The position numbers and the translations under genes were made by a program. Of a DNA stretch of 64,000 bases, positions 18,619 through 27,693 are shown piece after piece (the first letter of the stretch is position 1; the number at the start of each line of letters is the position of its first letter). The DNA comes from Caldivirga sp. (lineage in GTDB: Archaea > Thermoproteota > Thermoprotei > Thermoproteales > Thermocladiaceae), in the NCBI RefSeq assembly GCF_023256255.1, contig NZ_JAGDXD010000028.1, forward strand, positions 1 through 64,000. The letters run 5' to 3'. The notes under the pieces were generated by a model. That model made no database searches and was not told the origin of the DNA. It was given only the letters and a program-made list of their open reading frames with translations.

Positions 18619-19530
18619 TTAACTAGCCTCCTTATAAGCTTTTCTCACGTTGTTAACACAACCTAAATAATCCCCACCGCACTCCTTCACCATGTTAATG
18701 ATCTTAATAACATGAAGGGTCTCCACGGCATCATGAGTTCTAATGATATCTACACCCACGTAGGCTAAGTATGCATGCAGCCCCAGTGTACCCCAAATGG
18801 AGTCCTCAATATCAACACCCAGTAGCCTCCTAATGAACCCCTTTCTAGACACACCAACGCAAATGGGCCGATTAAGTTCCATCCTTATCCTGGCTACATT
18901 TGCAACAAGGTAAATATCCCTATAGGGCCAGTCATCGTAACGCGTATTGGTTACTTGCCTATTAGGCTCCAGGTTTTGATCCCTATCAAGGGGTGGGAAA
19001 CCTATGCATGGGTCAATTATAATGTCATCAACACCCATTGATTCAGCCATATTAATACTCCACTTAGCCTCATTAATAACCGCATCAACGGGATTTAAAC
19101 TACTCTGTGTCCTTTCCCGTGCGCAAAGTATCATAGTTAACCCATGCTCCTTAGCCACCATTGCTAACTCATTACTGTACCTTAGGCCAGTCACATCGTT
19201 CAATATGTCTATGCCCAATTTAGCCACCTCAGAAGCAACACGGGGCCTAAAGGTATCCACTGATAGGATTGCCCTATCGCCCAATTCCCGTCTTAGCAGG
19301 TTCACAGCCCACTTAAGCCTACTTAACTCAACATCCTCAGGAACCCAAGTCCTCTTAAACGGTGCAGTGGACATTCCCCCAATGTCAAAGATCCTTACAC
19401 CAGCCTTGAACGCCCCCGCAGCGAACTTTAGTAATTCCTCCTCGGTTGATTTAACGCTGGTTAAGTAGAATGATTCAGGGCTTACATTAATGACAGCCAT
19501 AACCTCAGGGGTGTTTAACTTAAGTTTCAT
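18619..19530 (-). CDS. folP: Dihydropteroate synthase-family protein
   Basis: 303-aa TIM-barrel pterin-binding protein. Recognisable blocks: VINVSPESFYL (family ILNVTPDSF), DIGGMSTAP, SVDTFRPRVA, LNDVTG, IIDPCIGFPP and SRKGFIRRLLG, ending with IRTHDAVET. These match DHPS, which joins a pterin diphosphate to an aminobenzoate moiety in folate or methanopterin-type cofactor synthesis. Some archaeal homologues may make modified pterins, so the exact product is uncertain. Stands alone, no other folate genes nearby. Confidence 0.88.
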   Translation of the reverse strand: MKLKLNTPEVMAVINVSPESFYLTSVKSTEEELLKFAAGAFKAGVRIFDIGGMSTAPFKRTWVPEDVELSRLKWAVNLLRRELGDRAILSVDTFRPRVASEVAKLGIDILNDVTGLRYSNELAMVAKEHGLTMILCARERTQSSLNPVDAVINEAKWSINMAESMGVDDIIIDPCIGFPPLDRDQNLEPNRQVTNTRYDDWPYRDIYLVANVARIRMELNRPICVGVSRKGFIRRLLGVDIEDSIWGTLGLHAYLAYVGVDIIRTHDAVETLHVIKIINMVKECGGDYLGCVNNVRKAYKEAS

Positions 19531-19646
19531 TAAATATGATTTTTCAATGGGTCGATTTAAAAATTACCCTTAACATTTAACCAAGCAGTGTTCAGAATTT
19601 GCGAATATATGCATAATATTTAAATTAAATAGCCATTGATGCGGCT

Positions 19647-20141
19647 ATGGTTGATGTAGGGGAGAAGGCGCCTGACTTCGAGCTCTTGGACACAGACCTA
19701 AAGGTAAGAAGGCTAGGCGATTTTCTAGGTAAGGGGAGGCCTGTAGTTATATTAACCTTCCCAGCAGCGTTCAGCCCAGTATGCACTAAGGAGTTGTGCA
19801 CAATAAGAGATAACATGAGTCTATTGAATAAGGCTAATGCTGAGGTGATAGCCATAAGCGTCGATCAGCCATGGGCATTAAAGGCCTTTAAGGAGGCCAA
19901 TAAGTTAAACTTCACACTACTGAGCGACTTCAATAGGCAATTCATTGAAAAGTATGGTCTAGTACTTGAGGACTTGCTTGGATTAAAGAAGCTAGCTAAG
20001 AGGGCAGCCTTCATACTTGATGAGCAAGGTATTATAAAATACAAGTGGGTTAGTGATGATCCAAGAAATGAGCCACCCTATAAGGAGATATTGAATATAG
20101 TCACTGCCATGAGTGTTGGTAAAAGTGGCGGATGTGGATGA
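19647..20141 (+). CDS. Peroxiredoxin (AhpC/TSA, Bcp-like)
   Basis: 164-aa thiol peroxidase reducing hydrogen peroxide and organic peroxides in the cytoplasm. The active-site segment FPAAFSPVCTKELC contains the peroxidatic cysteine Cys46 (with Ser in place of the usual Thr three residues before) and Cys51 as a possible resolving residue; another cysteine stands next to the C terminus (GGCG), which is unusual and may serve resolution or metal contact. ATATTTAAATT about 27 nt upstream fits a leaderless start. Confidence 0.93.
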   Translation: MVDVGEKAPDFELLDTDLKVRRLGDFLGKGRPVVILTFPAAFSPVCTKELCTIRDNMSLLNKANAEVIAISVDQPWALKAFKEANKLNFTLLSDFNRQFIEKYGLVLEDLLGLKKLAKRAAFILDEQGIIKYKWVSDDPRNEPPYKEILNIVTAMSVGKSGGCG

Positions 20142-20459
20142 CGTCCCAGTATTTTATCAATAGAGTTGACTAGTGATCTACTGGTTAAACGCAGTCATTA
20201 TCTCATATTGGGTTAGGTAATCCATTGCAAGCAGTAATCATATTGGAGTAAGTAAATTCACTTTCCTAAAGTAACCTTAAATGTAATCTACGTTTAGGCG
20301 AACTAGTAACCCTATACTCTATTGAATAATAAGGCATTGTTCGCATGCATAATATGTGACTATTTTTAACTGATATAGAAGAGTTAGGAGCTACACCATG
20401 AGTAGGCGCCTATATTTGACAGTAATGCATATAAGTACCTTATACATGGTAAACTTGTA
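20142..20459. other. Intergenic region, no gene seen
   Basis: AT-rich, stops in all frames, no tRNA, sRNA boxes or strong hairpin. The right end carries GCATATAAG (about 20427-20435), a TATA-like element about 28 nt upstream of the next gene. Confidence 0.5.
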
Positions 20460-21164
20460 ATGGATAGTGTTATTGTTGAGGAGTTCAGTGGTGGTGTGGA
20501 GAAATCAAAGGTTTACTCAATGGTTAATGGAAAGCTCATTGAATTATCCTTTAATAGAATGGTTAGTACTGGCTTAATTGAGTTTAAGATAGCAACGATA
20601 ACTCCAGTTAATGAGGAGGAGTTTTCAATAATAGCCCCAGCGGTTGGTTCACTTGGCTTTTACGCTGATTACGTTAAGGATTCGAAAATGGCTGTACTCA
20701 TACCATCAGTCACGCTTAAGGGCATTAAGAGCATCAATGATTTAAAGGTTCTGCTAAATGCGTTAAGTGAACTTATAGAGGAGATGTCATATATGACTAA
20801 TACTCCTATTTCAAATATAGAGATTGCGTTAATGCTGAGTGACAAGGGTTGGTTAGTAAGCAGTAATAATAATGAGGCTTATAAGGTAATTAGGATTAAT
20901 GATATTGCCTCAACAATATCAATAAACTTGAGTGGTGGATTAACTGTTGGTTCGGCTAACGTAAGCATTAGTGTGATTGGGAAAATAAGGAATAGTGACT
21001 GTGTGGTTAAGGGTATCTCTGAACTTGGCTTAAACAATATAGAGAACTACGGTTACGTGATACTGGCTAGTGGATCAATAAGAACTCTTGGCTTATTAAC
21101 AATACTAACTGATAAGCTTGAAAACGCCGTGACTAGGGTGATTAATGAGTGCAGCCGCCTTTAG
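20460..21164 (+). CDS. Hypothetical protein paired with a membrane-anchored regulator
   Basis: 234 aa, no family recognised. It is soluble in appearance, rich in Ser, Asn, Ile and Val, with alternating strand-like segments (for example ISINLSGGLTVGSANVSISVIGKI) suggesting a mostly beta protein, plus one helix around LKVLLNALSELIEEM. TATA element about 28 nt upstream. The next gene, a membrane-anchored winged-helix protein, overlaps its end by 16 nt, so the two are surely co-expressed and possibly act together as sensor and regulator (inference). Confidence 0.65.
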   Translation: MDSVIVEEFSGGVEKSKVYSMVNGKLIELSFNRMVSTGLIEFKIATITPVNEEEFSIIAPAVGSLGFYADYVKDSKMAVLIPSVTLKGIKSINDLKVLLNALSELIEEMSYMTNTPISNIEIALMLSDKGWLVSSNNNEAYKVIRINDIASTISINLSGGLTVGSANVSISVIGKIRNSDCVVKGISELGLNNIENYGYVILASGSIRTLGLLTILTDKLENAVTRVINECSRL

Positions 21165-21565
21165 GTAACGTGGTTATAGTAATCGTAATGATGGAGGCGT
21201 TTCTAATAATGGTGTTGGGCTACATGATGTATGATGTTAAGGCTAGGTTAACTAAAGGAATGATGAAGATAATTAACGAGGGTATTAAGATTGATTCCTC
21301 ATCTACCAATGATAGTAGACCGAGGCTGAACACTGATGAGGTTAAGGTACTTAAGTACCTTATGAGTAGAGGCAAGCCTGTTATTCAATCAGTTATAGGT
21401 AAGGAACTTAATATACCTAAGTCAACCCTCTTTAGGATAATTAAGAGACTGAGTGAACTAGGGTTAATTAATGTTGAGAAGAAGGGTAAGTATAATTATG
21501 TTTATATTCAGAGGACTCAAGACGTCTTAAGTATACTTAAGTCAATTAATGAGGACTCCTCCTAG
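21149..21565 (+). CDS. Membrane-anchored winged-helix transcription regulator
   Basis: 138 aa. One hydrophobic helix at the N terminus (VVIVIVMMEAFLIMVLGYMMY, about 8-28) is followed by a linker and a C-terminal winged helix: LNTDEVKVLKYLMSRGKPVIQSVIGKELNIPKSTLFRIIKRLSELGLINVEKKGKYNYVYI in two runs of helix and wing. The start is GTG 21149, overlapping the upstream gene by 16 nt; ATG at 21188 is an alternative that would keep most of the helix. Membrane-tethered regulators of this kind are common in crenarchaea. Confidence 0.75.
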   Translation: MQPPLGNVVIVIVMMEAFLIMVLGYMMYDVKARLTKGMMKIINEGIKIDSSSTNDSRPRLNTDEVKVLKYLMSRGKPVIQSVIGKELNIPKSTLFRIIKRLSELGLINVEKKGKYNYVYIQRTQDVLSILKSINEDSS

Positions 21566-21627
21566 GTTCCCTAGGCGTTACCCCTGGTTGTTAATCTCCA
21601 GTATGAATACTGTGAAGGATCATTAAA

Positions 21628-22521
21628 TTAGTAAAGACTCCTACCCCTAGCGTAACCAAGCATATCTCTAATATACCTATACAGTAGTGGATCCATCTCC
21701 CCCTTCTCACTCACCCTGAGTAGTGCCATTATAAACCACTTCCTAACCTCATCACTGACCTTAGATAATTTATCAGCAACGTAAAGCGGCATTGGGTAAT
21801 TTTCCCTACTCATCATTAGCGATACGGTCTTCAATACATCTGGGTTCTTGAGTACATTCTCACCGGCCTCAACGTAAATTGGGGGACTACCACCATTAAC
21901 CTGCATGTAGAATCCCACTACCCCACTACGTATATTAACTGGTGTTGTGATTAGAATGGAATCCATACCCTTCTCTCTGAACCTTTCAAATAGGGTGAAG
22001 AATAATGCTACCTCATTTATGGGCTTCTCAATACCCATTAACCTACCGGTAATGCGGTTAATACGCACCTCCTTCGTGAAGGATAACACGTAATGCCCAG
22101 TGCTTAATGCGGTATTAATTAATTCATTTAACTTACTTGATTCCCCATCATTAGCCACTAATGGTCCATCCATTAGGACTAATTCATGGTCCTTCAGTAA
22201 CTCAATTGCCGAATTAAACTCCTCAAGTTTAGCGTTCTCCTCAAGGGACTCAACGTTATCAACCACCCTTACAATGAATCTGCTTCTTGAATCGCTTGGA
22301 AGCACTACGATTGCGACATTTATTAAACCAATAATTACCCCAAGGTACTTTATGGGTATGAAGCCTGAATCCACTGCTGCAGTACTGTAATCGCTTGGAT
22401 TACCATTAATCTCAATTATGATTCCATCAGTATCCATATTCTCAAGCTCCACCCCTATCTGAGCTAATTCAACTTCACTTAACTTATATACACCGCTTAT
22501 TAAGGATTCAAGGGTATACAA
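21628..22521 (-). CDS. NurA-domain nuclease
   Basis: 297-aa protein with NurA-family features: AAVDSGF with Asp51, an acidic helix with Glu101/Glu107, LVLMDGPL with Asp118, and the C-terminal phrase YPMPLYVADKLSKVS typical of NurA. NurA proteins are 5'-3' exonucleases/endonucleases acting on DNA ends, normally with the HerA translocase. Start is TTG 22521: a full GGAGGTGA site stands 7 nt before it and it overlaps the upstream gene by 14 nt. Last gene of a three-gene operon whose ATPase is not HerA. Catalytic residues appear intact. Confidence 0.78.
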   Translation of the reverse strand: MYTLESLISGVYKLSEVELAQIGVELENMDTDGIIIEINGNPSDYSTAAVDSGFIPIKYLGVIIGLINVAIVVLPSDSRSRFIVRVVDNVESLEENAKLEEFNSAIELLKDHELVLMDGPLVANDGESSKLNELINTALSTGHYVLSFTKEVRINRITGRLMGIEKPINEVALFFTLFERFREKGMDSILITTPVNIRSGVVGFYMQVNGGSPPIYVEAGENVLKNPDVLKTVSLMMSRENYPMPLYVADKLSKVSDEVRKWFIMALLRVSEKGEMDPLLYRYIRDMLGYARGRSLY

Positions 22522-23095
22522 TCTTAGTCACCTCCTCTATTAGGTTCCTTAACCTCTCCTTATCTATTAATATTCCTGAATTAACCACCCCCAGGGTTTC
22601 AAGAATCATTAAAGTCTCTTCATCTAAGCCCGAGGCATCACCAATCTTAAGCATCCTAACTAGGCCCATTAGCGTCTTAGATAAGCCCATTGTACTCCTC
22701 TCCGTAAGTATTTTTCTACTAATCCTGCTAACTGCTCCGTCACTAAGCGTACTTTTCCATAGTGCAGTAATATCCCTCACTAGTATCTCAGCCATGGGTC
22801 CCATGTACACTTTAGGTATGTAACCTGTTATGACTATGCCATTGTCAGTTACCTTAATGCAGTCCGTATTGCAGCATTTAATGGACTTAAGTGTTACATT
22901 ACCGTAAACCACAGCCCCACCCCAATTACAGTCAATAGTCCTAATGATTATGGGTGCCTTAATGTCTTGGCATTGCTTAAAGCATATTACTACATCAGCG
23001 TGACCATTGTAGCTATCTAAGCACCTAATGAGTCTACATAGCCTACTCCCTGAGTCACCATCCACAGCTACTATTATTGGGGCTTCATGAGACAT
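22508..23095 (-). CDS. Cysteine-rich protein of the ATPase/NurA operon
   Basis: 195 aa from ATG 23095; the frame is open to 23134 but the internal ATG overlaps the ATPase stop by 11 nt and is preceded by GGTGG, so I prefer it. No family recognised. The N-terminal third starts IIVAVDGDSGSRLCRLIRC and holds eight cysteines in about 60 residues (CxxxC, CCxxxC), suggesting metal binding or disulphides; the C-terminal half is helical. VAVDGD recalls the aspartate motif of NurA-like or RNase H-like folds, but this is only a resemblance. Tightly coupled to both neighbours. Confidence 0.65.
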   Translation of the reverse strand: MSHEAPIIVAVDGDSGSRLCRLIRCLDSYNGHADVVICFKQCQDIKAPIIIRTIDCNWGGAVVYGNVTLKSIKCCNTDCIKVTDNGIVITGYIPKVYMGPMAEILVRDITALWKSTLSDGAVSRISRKILTERSTMGLSKTLMGLVRMLKIGDASGLDEETLMILETLGVVNSGILIDKERLRNLIEEVTKIVYP

Positions 23096-26000
23096 AGCGC
23101 TTCTCCACCAGTCTAGCCCGCCATAATGCTTCAAGATAATTGATAACCTCCCTTGATTCCATGCCTAACTCCCTAGCCATAATCACTTCATCAAGGCCAA
23201 CATTAGGTCCAATTGAGGCAATGTACCTTAGTAGGTTTAATGGTACATTAAGTTTACTGGATAATTCACTAAGCTTACTAGTTACAATATTATTGACAGC
23301 GACTAATTCATCGATTCCCGCCTTAAGTTCACTCAAGTTAACTGAATCCAGGTTCGGTTTCTTAAAGTCCTGGTTAAGCAACCCCTTATGCCTAAGCCAA
23401 TTAACTGAGTTATACACCTCAATAGCCTTAGTCTTAACCTTACTAATAACATCAACCAGCCTCCCCCTAGCCTCCTTAACCCTACTCTCGTATTCACTTA
23501 GGACTATCTCTAAGTCATCTAAGGCATCCTTACTCAGCAGTTCAATAATTGAATCAACTATATTATCCTCCGGGGGTGCTTCCTCATTACTGCCAATTAA
23601 TTGAAAGGCCTTAGTCAATATTAGCGATATGATTGCGTGCTCATGAGCGTAATGCAGTATTGAGGCTGAAAGCTCCAGTTCCCTCCTAAGCCTATTAACC
23701 TCCTTGGAGACGTTATCGCTTAGAGATTTTAAAGCCTCATAGGCCTTATCAATGCTTAAACCATTTAAGTTACTTACCGCCCTCATTACTGTTTCCTGAA
23801 GTTCCTTAACCTTTCCCCTCACAACGTCCTTGATAGCGTTGTCAACGTTAACCTCAGGGTTACTTAATGAATTCACAAGGGAATTTAAGCTACTTATAGT
23901 GCTCTTCATCTCACTTATTAACTTACCCTCGCTTTCCTTAACCTCGCTTACCTTGTCTTGAAGGGCCATTAGGCTTAGGTTAACCTTAGCCAGTCTCTTT
24001 AATTCATCCTCAGTAGGGTTCCTTATTACAGTCGCAAGTAGCCTACATTCCTCCTCGAGTTCCTTAACCTCTCCTTGAAGTGCACTGAAGCCTGTTTGAA
24101 GAGTTAAGTTAATGTTGTCAATGCTTATTGAGACATTCCCATTGAATAACTTAGCCAACTCCCTCACCCTAGAGCATACATCATTAACAGCATCATTGAA
24201 CCCTCCATTAATGGTTACGATGTATTTCCCATTATGTTCAAAAAGTAGTCCCCTTAACTTCATTAGATCAATTAGATCATGTTCCCTGAAGTCTCTCCAT
24301 AATTGAACAGGGAAAAGCCCCCTTATCACGTACTCCAGTTCCTTCTCATCAATTGGCTTACTAAGGTTACTCAGGTAATTCACTAGGATTGTCTCAACCC
24401 TAGATATGCATGGCTTATCCCCACACTTGAAGACTGTAGGCGTTGACTGGTCAACAGTACCTTCAACCCAACTCTTAACCACGCTCCTAATTGCATCCCT
24501 CTTACCCTCCCTCCTTCTAGGTAAGCCTAATGTGTATTGGAGTAGTTGATTCCTCAGTGAATCTCTAAAGGCACTAACCTTCTCAATGAACCTCGTGGCG
24601 CTTTGAACCTGGCTGGCGTATTCACTAGGTATCTTACTGAACTTAGATAAGACGTAGAGACCTATTAATACCCCTCTTAATTCCTCTATGTTATCTGAAC
24701 CATAATTAATTAGTAGGATTCTTTGGGATGAATCGTAAACCCCACACCACTTCATGTTTAAGTTACCTTGAAGCTGACTTGTTAATAATTGATCATTAAC
24801 AACGAGCCCTATTAAACCATCAACATGCTTAACCTGCCCATTAATCCTAACCCCACAGTTAGCCGCTATGCCTAATGCTCCATCAGGGCTTGTAAGCACT
24901 ACATAGGCTAACCTGGCGTCTAATGCATTATCAGCAATGACTACTCTTAAACCGTCTTGGGTTTTAATAGGCTCACCCTTAGTTATCATGCTTATTATCC
25001 TACCGGCTACGTCAATTGGCTTAGCGGCAGCTACCTGCTTTATGAAGCTGCTTAATTCATCAAGGCTGCTTGCCTCCGGGTTAGCTAAGCCAAGTAGCTT
25101 ATCGTGGATACTCTTCTTCAGTATGTAAGCATCATGACTGATGAAACCCTCAGTACTGGCTTCCGCTGGAAGCACAACTATTAACTTAATACCCTTATCC
25201 ATGGGTATTGTATAGTATGAGCCATACTCTATGGATAGATTCCTTAAATCATCAGCAACTATGGGTGGTTTACCGTAGCTCATCCTCACGTTATTAATGG
25301 CGCGTAATTCACTGGCATTCTCTGGATTAACCTCGACAACCTTAACTCTCTCAACAAGTCCTGTTAATTCAACGCTTGGATTAGCCTTAACAGGTATGCC
25401 GGATAAGGCTATGTGCATTAAGTCATCACCGTAAGTCTTCAATTCATTGAGAAGGTTAAGGTTAATGTACTTACCTAATTCGGATGTTAGGAAACGTAGC
25501 ATTAAATCCACGCTTAACTGCCCATTATTCTCAATGATCACTTCAAACAACTTGGAGGTTAACTTAATTAGATTCCTAGGTGAGGCTTGACCATTCTCCA
25601 TCCTCCTGGCTATGAGGTAAATTAAGGATAATGACTCTCTATTGAATGGGTGTAGGGGGTTAAGTCTACCCTCCTTAATTGCCTTAAGTCTCTCAGGGTT
25701 TGAGTAGGATAGGAGCCTATTCTCAATAATTGCTTCATAAAGCCAGTAGGGTATCCTATCATCAATGACAACCTCCTTGAAAACCCTACCTCTAGCAATG
25801 TCAAACACGTCGGGTACGTTATTCTTCAATATACTGTAGTATAGCTGAGGGGTGAAGGCTGCTATTATCATTACCCTGCCTAGGTTGCTTGGCTTCAAGT
25901 TAAGCAGTGAGGCGTAGCTCCTAGGTTCTAAAATAGCCCTAATTAACCCAGTAACCTGCATTATTGAATTCTTAACATCACTACTCACCCCACCTGATAT

Positions 26001-26378
26001 TGAGACTGCCCTGGTCAATTCATCAGCCTCATCAAACATCAGAATCATCGGCCTACTGGAGTCCCTATTCATGAACCTGTTGATTAAGTAATCCTTAATG
26101 TTCATGCTTAAGCTGAGGGCAGCCCTAATCACATCAACATTAAGTCCCCTAAGCCTCTCCTCAACATCATCAAGTAGATCCGACTTACCGAAACCATATG
26201 GGCCCACTACCACTAGCAGTATGTTATCATTACCCCTTAGGAAGACTTCAATAGCCCTCATAACTTCACTAACCTCCCTCTCAAGCCCCATGGTAACGTA
26301 ACGCCTAGCCACAGGTGGAAGTCCACTTGGGTTAAGCGGCCTATCCACGAAGCCTAATGCCTCATAAGGATTCCCCAT
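23085..26378 (-). CDS. Large P-loop ATPase with coiled coil and C-terminal winged helix
   Basis: 1097 aa. The N-terminus (NPYEALGFVDRPLNP) is followed by an AAA-type P-loop domain: Walker A GPYGFGKS (59-66) and Walker B MILMFDEADE (111-120). The middle has no recognised domain. Residues about 760-1000 are heptad-like and rich in Leu, Lys, Glu and Ser, predicted coiled coil. The last 70 residues look like a winged helix (LNVPLNLLRYIASIG...EVINYLEALWRARLVEKRYVS). Architecture recalls ORC/STAND-like or BREX BrxC-like ATPases and SMC-like scaffolds, none of which I can assign. First gene of the operon with the Cys-rich and NurA proteins. Likely DNA-associated motor or switch. Confidence 0.8.
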   Translation of the reverse strand: MGNPYEALGFVDRPLNPSGLPPVARRYVTMGLEREVSEVMRAIEVFLRGNDNILLVVVGPYGFGKSDLLDDVEERLRGLNVDVIRAALSLSMNIKDYLINRFMNRDSSRPMILMFDEADELTRAVSISGGVSSDVKNSIMQVTGLIRAILEPRSYASLLNLKPSNLGRVMIIAAFTPQLYYSILKNNVPDVFDIARGRVFKEVVIDDRIPYWLYEAIIENRLLSYSNPERLKAIKEGRLNPLHPFNRESLSLIYLIARRMENGQASPRNLIKLTSKLFEVIIENNGQLSVDLMLRFLTSELGKYINLNLLNELKTYGDDLMHIALSGIPVKANPSVELTGLVERVKVVEVNPENASELRAINNVRMSYGKPPIVADDLRNLSIEYGSYYTIPMDKGIKLIVVLPAEASTEGFISHDAYILKKSIHDKLLGLANPEASSLDELSSFIKQVAAAKPIDVAGRIISMITKGEPIKTQDGLRVVIADNALDARLAYVVLTSPDGALGIAANCGVRINGQVKHVDGLIGLVVNDQLLTSQLQGNLNMKWCGVYDSSQRILLINYGSDNIEELRGVLIGLYVLSKFSKIPSEYASQVQSATRFIEKVSAFRDSLRNQLLQYTLGLPRRREGKRDAIRSVVKSWVEGTVDQSTPTVFKCGDKPCISRVETILVNYLSNLSKPIDEKELEYVIRGLFPVQLWRDFREHDLIDLMKLRGLLFEHNGKYIVTINGGFNDAVNDVCSRVRELAKLFNGNVSISIDNINLTLQTGFSALQGEVKELEEECRLLATVIRNPTEDELKRLAKVNLSLMALQDKVSEVKESEGKLISEMKSTISSLNSLVNSLSNPEVNVDNAIKDVVRGKVKELQETVMRAVSNLNGLSIDKAYEALKSLSDNVSKEVNRLRRELELSASILHYAHEHAIISLILTKAFQLIGSNEEAPPEDNIVDSIIELLSKDALDDLEIVLSEYESRVKEARGRLVDVISKVKTKAIEVYNSVNWLRHKGLLNQDFKKPNLDSVNLSELKAGIDELVAVNNIVTSKLSELSSKLNVPLNLLRYIASIGPNVGLDEVIMARELGMESREVINYLEALWRARLVEKRYVS

Positions 26379-26444
26379 CTTAAGGTAGAGTTAAGGCTCC
26401 CCTAAATTAAGGGAACAGTTAAATTATTGCGTGCTTAAGGCTCC

Positions 26445-27558
26445 TCAACCATTAATCTTCAAGTAATTCGCCAGTAATGGATCAACGATCCTGTACCTAC
26501 CCCACCCAGGCTTCTCAACAAGCCCCTTAGCAATTAATTCAGTTAAAACCCTATTAGGTTTCCTAACACTTGACTTATTTAACCTAGTGCCCACGGCTAA
26601 CGCCTTAAGGAGCCTAAGTTGATTAGGGTTAAGGTTACTTAACTCGGATTCTATAACGAATTTTACTGATGGGCCACTTAGTATGAACCACTTATCGCAT
26701 CCTCCCTCAACCATTCTTAAGCCAGCTAGGTTAAGCCAAGCTGGGAAACCACCCGTCAACTCATAAGCCTTCTCTAAGGTATCCACTGTACAATCTACTC
26801 CACTCTCCATAAGCCCCTCCCTTAGAAATGATATACTGGTGTCCTTGTTAAAGGGCTTCAGTTCAATAACCCTAAAGAAGGCGAAGAAGGGTTGATCATT
26901 CCTACTCAGTAGTTCCCTCATAATATCCACCTCAGACCCAGCAATCACGTACTCAACCATACTGTGGGATTGTCAGATCCTCCTCATGACCCTTAATACG
27001 TCAGGATATGGTTGCTTAAGGAACCTAACTTGCTGGAATTCATCAAGCGCTATCACCGTGTTCCTACCTAACTTCTTAGCAATTCTCTGAGGTATTTGAA
27101 GAAACTCATCCAATGTCTTAATCATGTTAACCTTATAATCAACCACATCAGTGTAAAGCTTAACATAGAAGTCTAATCCATCAAACCTAAGCCCAGTCTC
27201 CCTAACGGCGTCGAGTAATGTATGCAACATATCCCTAATGTTAATTAGGCTTACTTTCAACCTAAGCCTAATTGATTTCCTAACGGCCTCCGTAAGAATA
27301 CTACTAACGTAAAGGTCGAGAAACTGCCTAATACCCCTAACCCCCTCTAGAGACACCTTAACCTTAACAGTTACTGTATTTTTCATCATCAATTAGTCTA
27401 AAGGCAACATTAATCAATGATGACTTCCCCATTCTCCTATAGCCTATAACTGCAATTGGTTACCTAACCTTAAAGGAATTAATAAGTGCTTTAAGCTCTT
27501 CCTTCCTATCATAGAACTCCAATGGATCAAGGATCTCTCTACCAAAGATGAATTTCAT
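26445..27558 (-). pseudogene. Broken archaeal AAA ATPase, second copy
   Basis: From ATG 27558 the frame reads MKFIFGREILDPLEFYDRKEELK, then meets an in-frame TAA just before the Walker A region (PIAVIGYRRMGKSSL). Near 27390 the frame shifts; the next block (KVSLEGVRGIRQFL ... NTVIALDEFQQVRF) holds Walker B and ends at 26973; a further shift near 26965 leads to VEYVIAGSEV and the winged-helix C-terminus ending at 26445. At least three lesions, so an inactive member of the PF01637 archaeal ATPase family. Between TATA (TATTTAA) and ATG is a 10-bp palindrome CCGGTACCGG. Confidence 0.85.
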
Positions 27559-27660
27559 ACCGGTACCGGGTTAAATACCTTACTACATTCCTCATAATTC
27601 CATATAATTAAATGAGAATCAACTATGCTGGGTTTAAGGGTAGTGGTACCGTATGGTAAG

Positions 27661-27669
27661 TTTTATAAA
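27661..27669 (+). promoter_or_regulatory. TATA box of the ClC channel gene
   Basis: TTTTATAAA centred about 29 nt upstream of the ATG at 27694. It lies inside the longer open frame that begins at 27625, so it decides the start in favour of 27694. Confidence 0.65.
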
Positions 27670-27693
27670 AAGTCTAGTTCCTTCAAGGTATTA

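Noticed and set aside
23085-26378. Identification as HerA or Rad50
   Set aside because: Lacks HerA's HAS-barrel type N-terminus and Rad50's split ABC halves with CxxC zinc hook and LSGGE signature; the single P-loop is N-terminal.
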